NCBI GenBank assembly: GCA_964469815.1
Contig: CAYXZC010000057.1
Coordinates: 1 to 10,773 of the forward strand
DNA length: 10,773 nt
From: MGBC163016 sp964469815
GTDB lineage: Bacteria; Actinomycetota; Coriobacteriia; Coriobacteriales; Eggerthellaceae
Direction of reading: 5' to 3'
Positions 1-6,342 of this stretch are shown here, in pieces. The first letter of the stretch is position 1; every line of letters starts with the position of its first letter. Below the pieces are notes generated by a model. The model saw nothing but the letters and a program-made list of their open reading frames with translations, searched no databases and was not told the origin of the DNA. The position numbers and the translations under genes were made by a program.

Positions 1-759
1 ATGTATGGTCTTGTGCTCGGCGCCATGGTACATGAACATGCGGCGGATATCTTCCATACGGCCTATAAGCCATATATAGAAGACGAAAACCACCACGCGC
101 AATATCCCGTCAACGACATTCCATAGAACGGTATTCGAATCGTATTCCCCAACGATCAGATTGGTCACAGCCGCAGGCGCCACTATGAAGAGCGCCACGC
201 CCAGAAGAACCCCCAACACCATGGAGACACCCATAAAACCTTTACCCAAACCATCGTCGCTCTTCTTCTCATCGCTCTTAGAGGAAGGATCGATGCTCTT
301 GCTCATCTCGATAGGCACAGGATCGCTCTCGATGCTCCCATCGGAGCACTTCGCAACATACGCATGCGTCTTCTCATCGGGATCATCAAAAAGGCTCTCC
401 ATGTCATCGACCATGGAATCTGCCTGTCTCTCGAGCTTTTCCTCATGCTCTTCGTCATCCGAGAAGGCATGCTCAGCTGCTATCTCCAATGCCTTGAACC
501 CCAGACCCAAGGATTCAACCAACGCCGTGCATCCGCGAACGAATGGCCATGACATCCATGAATGCTTCTTCTTTCCTGAAGCGAGGTCGTGCTCTTCGAT
601 GTAGATGTTGCCATCGGGCTCTCGCACTGCGACCGCCCAATTGTACTTTCCGCGCATCATTATACCTTCGAGAAGAGCCTGCCCGCCAACATGGGTCTTC
701 AATTCGCCATCTTCGGAAAATGCACGCTTGAGATCGCTCTTTTCGCTGTTCTTTGCCAT
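1..759 (-). CDS. DUF1385 (YqhQ-like) membrane protein, 3' end cut off by the window
   Basis: Open frame of 253 codons from an ATG at 759 to the left edge with no stop, so the C-terminus is missing. Seen: the family's N-terminal motif GGQALLEGIMMRG (residues 25-37), the AVAVREPDG strand (42-50), WPFVRGCTALVESL (71-84), two hydrophobic segments (about 174-202 and 212-233) and the hallmark YHGAEHKTIH (244-253) just before the edge. Residues about 99-172, between the first helix and the membrane segments, form a long Asp/Glu/Ser/Lys-rich linker. DUF1385 proteins are conserved but uncharacterised; the His/Glu of the YHGAEHKT motif suggest metal binding (inference). The start lies 10 bp after the thyX stop, and an AGAGGG ribosome site overlaps that stop, so the two are co-transcribed. 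In related genomes prfA/prmC often follow, but that would be outside this window. Confidence 0.9.
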   Translation of the reverse strand, partial: MAKNSEKSDLKRAFSEDGELKTHVGGQALLEGIMMRGKYNWAVAVREPDGNIYIEEHDLASGKKKHSWMSWPFVRGCTALVESLGLGFKALEIAAEHAFSDDEEHEEKLERQADSMVDDMESLFDDPDEKTHAYVAKCSDGSIESDPVPIEMSKSIDPSSKSDEKKSDDGLGKGFMGVSMVLGVLLGVALFIVAPAAVTNLIVGEYDSNTVLWNVVDGILRVVVFVFYIWLIGRMEDIRRMFMYHGAEHKTIH

Positions 760-769
760 AAGCGACCCT

Positions 770-1444
770 CTACACCACCCGCTCGTAGGGTTGCCCGCAC
801 GTCATCTTGCCCTCTTTGCATGGACCACTCACACATGGCGCTCCTGCGGATCTGAAGACATAAGGAGCCGTTGGTCTTACAAGCTCCAGCATCTTGCATG
901 CTAGCTCCCTTATCTCCCATTGCGCACGCTTGCAACATCTGACCTCGAAGAAGTGAAGGAGCTCTCTGACATTCATGGTGATGACGATCTTCGTCTCCAC
1001 AGCATTCGGCAACACGAACCTTGCATCCTCAGCCGGGATGCCGAGCTCCATCAACTCTGCATATGCCTTGCCCATATCATCCATAGCTTTATCGAAGATC
1101 GCATCGGCTTTATCGTTATCAGCGATGGTCTCGGGCTTCACGATAGGTATCCCATCCTTGAACTTCACGTATCGCTGAGACTGTTGATTGAAGCTTGCAA
1201 GCCTGTGCCTTACGAGCTGATGCGTCAAAGCGCGCGAAACGCCGTCAACTGCAAACGTATAGCTTGCATGCTCGAGCGTAGAGAAATGCCCGCTGGACAT
1301 TATGGTGGTCAGAACCGAAGCCACTCGCTCCGGCGGCATCGTCTCCATCAGTTCCTTCGCACCTACAGGCGCATAGCAAAGACGCGCTGCTGTTGCTATG
1401 GCTCTTTCCGGATCCGGTGTGTGGTATAAAAGCTCAACTTGCAT
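770..1444 (-). CDS. thyX: Flavin-dependent thymidylate synthase ThyX
   Basis: Makes dTMP from dUMP using methylenetetrahydrofolate as carbon donor and NAD(P)H through FAD; cytoplasmic, homotetrameric in known members. The ThyX signature RHRLASFNQQSQRY is at residues 79-92 (pattern RHRxxSxNxxSxRY, which binds dUMP and FAD). Other family blocks are HFSTLEHASYTF (53-64), near the FAD site, and NVRELLHFFEVRCCKRAQWE (158-177). At 224 residues the length is normal. The C-terminus carries a three-cysteine stretch (C204, C209, C216, spacing CX4CX6C) followed by CGQPYERVV. The ATG start is supported by AGGAG at 1451-1455 with a 6-base spacer. It is first of a two-gene minus-strand unit with the DUF1385 gene and divergent from the HPt gene. 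A thyA gene, if any, is not in view. Confidence 0.97.
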   Translation of the reverse strand: MQVELLYHTPDPERAIATAARLCYAPVGAKELMETMPPERVASVLTTIMSSGHFSTLEHASYTFAVDGVSRALTHQLVRHRLASFNQQSQRYVKFKDGIPIVKPETIADNDKADAIFDKAMDDMGKAYAELMELGIPAEDARFVLPNAVETKIVITMNVRELLHFFEVRCCKRAQWEIRELACKMLELVRPTAPYVFRSAGAPCVSGPCKEGKMTCGQPYERVV

Positions 1445-1690
1445 CTCGTACTCCTGGATTGTTCTCGAATTCCGTCATCGGTCATGTTGGATATATCCAT
1501 ATCGACCATTTTCCGTATCGATAATCAGTATAAAGATGATTCATCGGCATACCCTTCTCAATCGACGAAATACACATCTTCGAAAGAGCTCGATGCCTTT
1601 ATCAACATTCTAGTAAACATGATCGAATCATGAGCATATATTGATCGCAGTGAACTACAATCGGATCATCGAAATGAGAAAGGATTCATG
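1445..1690. promoter_or_regulatory. Divergent intergenic region thyX / HPt with two palindromes
   Basis: This 246-bp gap must hold both divergent promoters. Two exact palindromes are visible: TGGATATATCCA at 1488-1499, about 44 bp upstream of thyX, and CATGATcgaATCATG at 1618-1632 (6-bp arms, 3-bp centre). For the plus strand a possible -10, TACAAT at 1656-1661, lies so that the second palindrome sits immediately upstream of where the -35 (about 1633-1638, AGCATA, a poor match) would be. For thyX a possible minus-strand -10 is TATACT at 1532-1527, with no convincing -35. The palindromes may be operators; no regulator can be named. Confidence 0.4.
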
Positions 1691-2059
1691 ATGGCTGAAG
1701 ATCTGAATGCGAAGCTGGCACCATACGGTATCGATTACATGGATGCGATGGATCGCATGGACAACGATGCTGAACTGTACAAGAAATTAGCTTTGAAGTA
1801 TTTGGATAATCCGAAATATGCCGACACGATCGCTGCTTTGGAGATGAAGGATTTCGATGAGGCATATAAAGCGGCTCATTCCTTGAAGGGTGTTGCCGGA
1901 AATCTTTCGTTTGCAAGGCTGTACGATGTTGCCGGGGCGATGTCCGAGGCTCTCTTTCAGGGCGAATACCAAGCCGCAGAAGGGATGCAGAACGATCTTG
2001 ATGCTGCCAACGAAAAGGTGATCGAAGGCCTAACAGCATGGAGCGATGGAACCCTTTGA
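1691..2059 (+). CDS. Stand-alone HPt (histidine phosphotransfer) domain protein
   Basis: A 122-residue protein consisting essentially of one HPt domain, the four-helix module that relays phosphate between response-regulator receiver domains in multistep phosphorelays. The phosphorylatable histidine lies in AAHSLKGVAGNLSF (His63 counted from the chosen start), followed by the helix LYDVAGAMSEAL; this matches the HPt core HxLKGxxxxxG. The protein is acidic and has no signal peptide or membrane segment, so it should be cytoplasmic. Two ATGs lie in tandem at 1688 and 1691; AAAGGA at 1679-1684 is 6 bases from the second but only 3 from the first, so 1691 is preferred. No hybrid kinase or response regulator is next to it, so the partners are encoded elsewhere. 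It is followed by a strong hairpin and convergent to the LCP gene. Confidence 0.9.
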   Translation: MAEDLNAKLAPYGIDYMDAMDRMDNDAELYKKLALKYLDNPKYADTIAALEMKDFDEAYKAAHSLKGVAGNLSFARLYDVAGAMSEALFQGEYQAAEGMQNDLDAANEKVIEGLTAWSDGTL

Positions 2060-2096
2060 TCCTCATCGCATACTGATACACATTGACGCTTGTTAA

Positions 2097-2140
2097 AAGA
2101 GAACGGAGCCGATCGAAACAATTCTTGGCTCCGTTCTCTT
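2097..2140. terminator. Strong hairpin terminator, probably bidirectional
   Basis: A perfect 14-bp inverted repeat, AAGAGAACGGAGCC (2097-2110) and GGCTCCGTTCTCTT (2127-2140), encloses a 16-base loop. Read on the minus strand the stem runs into CTTTTAAC, a short T-run fitting the end of the LCP gene (stop at 2176-2178). Read on the plus strand it is followed by a weaker pyrimidine stretch after the HPt gene. The position between two convergent genes fits a shared terminator. Confidence 0.88.
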
Positions 2141-2175
2141 CTCATATTGTGGGTGGATCACTTCGCATGCAAGGA

Positions 2176-3627
2176 TCAAGCATCGGCATTCGATTCTCCT
2201 CCGCCTTCACCTTCGGATCCTCCACCTCCTGTTCCAGATCCAGAATTGCCCGAATCACCCCCACTGTCGGGATCAGGATCCGATGGGGTAGGATCGGTTG
2301 GCTTCGTGGTGGTATTCGATGATCCTGAATTGCCCGAGGATCCATTGTTGCCCGAATTAGATGGCGGATGGTAAGAAGGTTTCGTGACGGATGCAGACCC
2401 GTTCCTTACCTCATCATCATCGTCGTAGAGCAAGACATTGGACACATCGGTATCACCCTTATAATCAGCGGCGGTCTTGGTGGAGACATAATCACCAGGA
2501 TCCTCGCCGGCCTTGAACACCTTCATCATCTCGGCCGTCTTCTCTTCATCGCAAATCACGAATGATATTCCCTTGATGGTCTTCGTATAGGAGGGAAGCA
2601 TGCATGAATACATGGTGAGCTCATCGGCATTCGCGAAGTTCTGGGCAAGACCTATGATGTCCATGACATTCAGATCCGTCACGACGCAATTGACGGCTGC
2701 CTCGATGATCCCGGGCATTGAAGTGATAGGCGCATTCAGAACCTCATCGACTATGGCCTGGATCACCATGCGCTGATGCTTCTGACGTGTGAAATCACCA
2801 TCAGGATAATCGCGATTTCGCGCGAATGTCAACGCCGCGCCGCCACCGAGATGTTGCGTCCCCTCTTCGATCACATAGTGATTCCCATCCCAATCGCATT
2901 TCTTATTGTCGATCTTGGATTCATTCTCAACGGTCACGCCGCCCACAGCATCGACAAGATGAGCAAGGTCATCGAAGCTGACTTCGGCATAATGGGTTAT
3001 CTCGATATCGAGCAGATCCTCCGCTGCCTCGATGGCACCGGCCGGTCCGTTGAACGCATATGCGGCATTGAACTTCTGAGTACCATACCCTGGGATCTCG
3101 ATCTTGGTATCACGAGGAATGGAAAGGAGGGTTACCTTGTACTGCTTGGGATCCACGCGGGCGATGATGTTCGAATCGCTGCGGCCATAGCCCTCAACGC
3201 TCCTCTCGCGCGTATCGGAACCCATCAACATCATGTAGAAGACATCATCGAGCGATGTGTCATACGAAGCCAAGGCCTCGTTGATCTTCATCAGCTCGTC
3301 ATCGGACTTGTTGCCCTTTGTCAAGGAGTCGTTCAAGTGCATGACATACAACCCGAAAGCGGTGCCTGCTCCAAGCAAGACCACAAGGATCGATATCAGC
3401 ACGATCATGACCGCTTTCTTCTTCTTGGACATTCCCTGTTTCTTAGCAGCGACGCTGTATCCGCCGCTCACACGAGAATAATCCTCGAACGACTGGCCAG
3501 CTGGATTGACATTGGGATTGTAGTTCCCCGCATTGTAGATCGTTGCATTATGCGTCACAGCCGGATTCTGGAATTGCTGATATGGATTATTGTTATCACG
3601 TTTGTTCGATCTGCGCTTTTTAGGCAT
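2176..3627 (-). CDS. LytR-CpsA-Psr (LCP) family cell-wall glycopolymer transferase
   Basis: LCP enzymes move glycopolymers from a polyprenyl-pyrophosphate carrier onto peptidoglycan (or protein) outside the membrane. With this start the protein has 483 residues: a basic, Asn/Gln-rich cytoplasmic N-terminus, KKKK at 68-71, one membrane helix at about 72-95, an LCP domain at about 120-300, and a low-complexity tail from about 410 to the end rich in Gly, Ser, Asn, Pro, Thr and Asp. Catalytic and pyrophosphate-binding residues are visible: MGSDTR (D138, R140), YGRSDS (R149, D151), SIPRDT (R172, D173), FARNRDY (R270, R272) and DFTRQKHQR (R281, Q282). An ATG 30 bases further upstream (3657) has no ribosome site; the ATG at 3627 follows GGAAG (3637-3641) by 9 bases and starts MPKKRRSN, so it is preferred. 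The tail may cross the wall or be a glycosylated linker (inference). Confidence 0.93.
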   Translation of the reverse strand: MPKKRRSNKRDNNNPYQQFQNPAVTHNATIYNAGNYNPNVNPAGQSFEDYSRVSGGYSVAAKKQGMSKKKKAVMIVLISILVVLLGAGTAFGLYVMHLNDSLTKGNKSDDELMKINEALASYDTSLDDVFYMMLMGSDTRERSVEGYGRSDSNIIARVDPKQYKVTLLSIPRDTKIEIPGYGTQKFNAAYAFNGPAGAIEAAEDLLDIEITHYAEVSFDDLAHLVDAVGGVTVENESKIDNKKCDWDGNHYVIEEGTQHLGGGAALTFARNRDYPDGDFTRQKHQRMVIQAIVDEVLNAPITSMPGIIEAAVNCVVTDLNVMDIIGLAQNFANADELTMYSCMLPSYTKTIKGISFVICDEEKTAEMMKVFKAGEDPGDYVSTKTAADYKGDTDVSNVLLYDDDDEVRNGSASVTKPSYHPPSNSGNNGSSGNSGSSNTTTKPTDPTPSDPDPDSGGDSGNSGSGTGGGGSEGEGGGESNADA

Positions 3628-3723
3628 GTTTCGAAACTTCCAATCTAGGTTGCTCATATGGCATGTGGATCGAATCGATGAAACCTATGAATGATATCGT
3701 TCCAAGCCCACTTTGAATCGTAT

Positions 3724-3729
3724 ATTATA
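3724..3729 (-). promoter_or_regulatory. Possible -10 box for the LCP gene
   Basis: On the minus strand this reads TATAAT, an exact -10 consensus, about 97 bases upstream of the preferred LCP start. No good -35 is seen 16-18 bases upstream (candidate ATGCGA), so the assignment rests on the -10 alone. The rest of the 3628-3848 gap is AT-rich and shows no gene. Confidence 0.4.
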
Positions 3730-3848
3730 ACGAAACATCAACAACATCGCATCTTTCCATAGCATCTGCATGAAATATAAGGGTCTTTTCAACTGCATTT
3801 CAGGTAGCAGACGAATCCTTCTATTTCGATGAGCCGGCTCGCTGGATC

Positions 3849-4901
3849 CTATCGATTCGCCTTCAATCTTGCGAAGATATTGGTGCTATTGCGTTTGACG
3901 AAGGAGATGAAGGAACTTTGAGCTTTAGTGAGGGAAACGTTGCCGCGTCGCATGGGGCGAAAAAGCTGCGCCATTATAGCGCTCGTCGGTTCGGCTATCG
4001 CCAAAGCCTCTATGGCTTGCGGAGTGGATATCATGCGCTCTATCTCTGCTCTTTTCTCTCTTCCGCTCATCGTGCAATCCTTGCAGGTCACGTTCTCGAT
4101 GCATCCCAATAGCCGCTCAGCGTAGCGACGCGCGAGGAACTCTCTGACGCTTGGGTCGTCGATGCCCCAGTGTTCATAGAGCTCATGCAACCAGATGTTC
4201 TCTTCTTCCCGCTTGTCATACATATCAGGGCGATACTTCGTATTCTCGCTCTCCTCACGTGCACGCAAGAAATGATAGAAGTGATCATCGATACACCCGA
4301 CCCGCTCGACATTGCGGATAACTTCTAGATTGAAGGGCAGATCATCCCAGAATGTATCTGGGAACAAGATACCATTTTCTTTGATGTAGCTTCTTTTATA
4401 TAGCTTATTCCATGGTGCATAAAGGAGCTGCGAATCGAACAGTTGGGCAGCATCCTCTCTGAAGGCGCGTTGATCAGGGTAGACCACATCAGGTGCATTG
4501 CGGGTCTCACGGTAGGCCTTATCCTGCTTGTAGTATGTATCGATATAGAATCCAACGACCACCAATTCAAGATCGTTGCTCTTGGCGAATCCATACATCC
4601 TCTCGAACATCTCAGGCTCGCACCAATCATCAGCATCCATGAAGTAGAGATATTCACCTCGGGCTTTGTCTATGGCAACATTTCGAGCGGCAGCTGCTCC
4701 TGCATTGTCCTGATGGATGATGCTTATCCGATCATCGGTTGCAGCAAGCCCATCTGCGATCGACCCGGTAGCATCGGTGCTCCCATCGTTGACGATGAAG
4801 ACCTCATAATCTTCGAAGGTCTGTTCTTGGAGCGTGCGTATCGACTTCTCGAGCCAATTCTCAACATTGTATGCAGGTATTATCACGCTGATAGCCGCCA
4901 T
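3849..4901 (-). CDS. Family 2 glycosyltransferase (GT-A fold)
   Basis: A 350-residue cytoplasmic inverting glycosyltransferase of the kind that builds surface polysaccharides from nucleotide-sugars. Seen: the nucleotide-binding start AAISVIIPAYNVENWL, the VNDGSTD motif (about 38-43), NAGAAAARNVAI in the next helix, and the metal-binding YFMDADDW with DAD at 89-91. Downstream, APWNKLYKR (162-170) and WDDLPFNLEV (185-194) are typical of the acceptor-side half of capsule/wall GT2 enzymes. No membrane segment is seen; the basic C-terminus (SFVKRNSTNIFARLKANR) may touch the membrane. The ATG at 4901 follows AAAGGAAG (4910-4917) and begins at the conserved strand; the ATG at 4925 has only weak AGG upstream. 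Sugar and acceptor cannot be told from the sequence. It lies upstream of, and on the same strand as, the LCP gene, 221 bp apart, so it is not tightly coupled to it. Confidence 0.92.
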   Translation of the reverse strand: MAAISVIIPAYNVENWLEKSIRTLQEQTFEDYEVFIVNDGSTDATGSIADGLAATDDRISIIHQDNAGAAAARNVAIDKARGEYLYFMDADDWCEPEMFERMYGFAKSNDLELVVVGFYIDTYYKQDKAYRETRNAPDVVYPDQRAFREDAAQLFDSQLLYAPWNKLYKRSYIKENGILFPDTFWDDLPFNLEVIRNVERVGCIDDHFYHFLRAREESENTKYRPDMYDKREEENIWLHELYEHWGIDDPSVREFLARRYAERLLGCIENVTCKDCTMSGREKRAEIERMISTPQAIEALAIAEPTSAIMAQLFRPMRRGNVSLTKAQSSFISFVKRNSTNIFARLKANR

Positions 4902-5009
4902 TTGAAGAGCTTCCTTTGCTCGCATTGCTTGCCTGATCGCCCCAAACGTTCACCATAGGCATGCGATCCATCAGCAAACGAAGGCAACGTTCGGTACATT
5001 GAGATGCAT

Positions 5010-5039
5010 TTTATCATCTTAGCCTTTCATCGCTCACAA
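5010..5039 (-). promoter_or_regulatory. Possible promoter for the GT2 gene
   Basis: On the minus strand TTGTGA (5039-5034) is followed after 18 bases by GATAAA (5015-5010), inside the longer TGATAAAATG. It points into the GT2 gene about 110 bp away. The match is moderate. Confidence 0.3.
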
Positions 5040-5101
5040 GAGCCTCCTGCATCCGATCTGCCTTGTCTTTGGACGCTTGCCTTCGCTCGCTTGATAATCG
5101 A

Positions 5102-5128
5102 GCACTTGTGCGCACTATGGAGTATAAT
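5102..5128 (+). promoter_or_regulatory. Possible promoter for the WecA-like gene
   Basis: TATAAT at 5123-5128 is an exact -10 box 65 bp before the WecA-like start. The -35 area has no consensus hexamer and instead holds a small inverted repeat, GCACttGTGC (5102-5111). The poor -35 plus a dyad could mean regulated expression, but the dyad is short and may be chance. Confidence 0.4.
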
Positions 5129-5193
5129 TTCATGGTTCTGTTCAATAGATCATTACGACCGTTCGGTGCTGCAAGGATAGAGGTACATTACTG

Positions 5194-6315
5194 ATGAGAT
5201 GGGTGGAATTCGGCTGTCTTTTCGCGATAGCCCTCGTAGTCACCATCTTGTTGGTACCTTTGGCGAAGAGGCTCGCGATTCGAGTGGATGCCATCGACTA
5301 TCCGGACGAGCGCCGTGTGAACCAACGTCCGATCCCAAGGTTGGGCGGGTTGGCCATTCTAGGCGGGATCAGCGTCAGTTTGCTCATAGCATGGGCAGGC
5401 TCGCACCTATTCGGATGGCGCACCCCCTTCTCAGGACACCCCGGTCTGACGATTGACTATTTCTGGACCATCATAGGAATGTTATTCATGTTCGGGGTGG
5501 GATTGATCGATGACATCTTCGACCTCAAAGCCCTGGTGAAGCTTGCGGGGCAGATAATCGCAGCCATCATAGTCACATTCTCAGGCGTGCTCCTCTCGAG
5601 CATCCACAATCCTTTTGGGTCGGGATTCATCGAGTTCGGTTGGCTAGCGTATCCGATAACCATCTTCTATCTTGTGGCTTTCGCCAACATAATCAATCTG
5701 ATAGATGGCCTTGATGGGCTCGCATCGGGGATAACGATGATATCCGCATTGACCATCTTCGTCTTCGCAGTTCTCACGAACAGGTTCGATGCGGCCATAA
5801 TAAGCATCGCTGTAGCCGGTGCCTGCGTAGGCTTTCTGCGGTACAACTTCTATCCCGCTTCCATATTCATGGGAGATTCAGGGGCTCTGTTCTTGGGCTT
5901 CACATTGGGGATAGCGTCGCTTCTGGCTGTTACAAGGGCGGCTCTCTTTATCTCGCTGCTTGTGCCCATCCTTGCCGCCGGCATTCCGATAATGGATACG
6001 TTCTTCGCTATCATAAGACGCTTACGCGCTCATGAATCGATCATAGCAGCCGACAAGGGACACATTCACCACAAGCTCTTGCAAGCCGGATTCAGTCAAC
6101 GCAAGACCGTGCTCATAATGTGGGCTTGGACAGCTATCCTGGCAATTTGCGGGATCTTCATCACAGAGGCGGTCGGTCTGGCAAGGATTCCATTCATGCT
6201 CGTTGTCCTGGGCGTTACCATCTACGTGGTCGTGAAGCTACAGCTTCTTCATCCTGTTCTCATCCACCATTACAACCCCCGCGAACCAAAGAAAAAAGAG
6301 CGCGTTGACGATTGA
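5194..6315 (+). CDS. WecA/TagO-like polyprenyl-phosphate sugar-1-phosphate transferase
   Basis: An integral membrane enzyme of the MraY/WecA (PNPT) family that starts polymer synthesis by moving a sugar-1-phosphate, usually GlcNAc-1-P from UDP-GlcNAc, to undecaprenyl (here perhaps decaprenyl) phosphate. The 373-residue length is typical. Motifs: DYPDERRVNQRPIPRLGG (35-52) in the first loop, the metal-binding DDIFD (106-110), NLIDGLDGLASG (168-179) with the catalytic aspartates, FMGDSGALFLGF (225-236) and the HIHH motif in KGHIHHKLLQAG (288-299). The HIHH loop places it with WecA/TagO/TarO rather than MraY. About ten to eleven hydrophobic segments are visible. Ribosome site GAGG at 5180-5183, 10 bases from ATG. 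The GT-C-like gene follows 27 bp after its stop, so the two probably form an operon. Confidence 0.93.
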   Translation: MRWVEFGCLFAIALVVTILLVPLAKRLAIRVDAIDYPDERRVNQRPIPRLGGLAILGGISVSLLIAWAGSHLFGWRTPFSGHPGLTIDYFWTIIGMLFMFGVGLIDDIFDLKALVKLAGQIIAAIIVTFSGVLLSSIHNPFGSGFIEFGWLAYPITIFYLVAFANIINLIDGLDGLASGITMISALTIFVFAVLTNRFDAAIISIAVAGACVGFLRYNFYPASIFMGDSGALFLGFTLGIASLLAVTRAALFISLLVPILAAGIPIMDTFFAIIRRLRAHESIIAADKGHIHHKLLQAGFSQRKTVLIMWAWTAILAICGIFITEAVGLARIPFMLVVLGVTIYVVVKLQLLHPVLIHHYNPREPKKKERVDD

Positions 6316-6342
6316 GCGCATTTCATGGAATAAAACACCATC

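Noticed and set aside
161..604. Plus-strand 147-codon open frame at the left edge
   Set aside because: Antisense to the DUF1385 gene; its Ser-rich product mirrors the Asp/Glu/Ser codons of the linker on the real strand.
920..1429. Plus-strand 169-codon open frame
   Set aside because: Antisense shadow of thyX, which has the full RHR signature.
2776..3648. Long 290-codon open frame on the plus strand
   Set aside because: It lies wholly antisense to the LCP gene, whose catalytic motifs are unmistakable. The antisense product shows no family motif and no suitable ribosome site; the frame is open because of codon use on the other strand.
4443..4958. Plus-strand 171-codon open frame
   Set aside because: Antisense to the GT2 gene, whose nucleotide-binding and DAD motifs are on the minus strand.
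4902..5193. tRNA or small RNA gene in the divergent GT2 / WecA-like gap
   Set aside because: No cloverleaf arms, no T-loop GTTCGA-type core in the right setting, and no strong hairpin with T-run; only promoter-like elements are seen.
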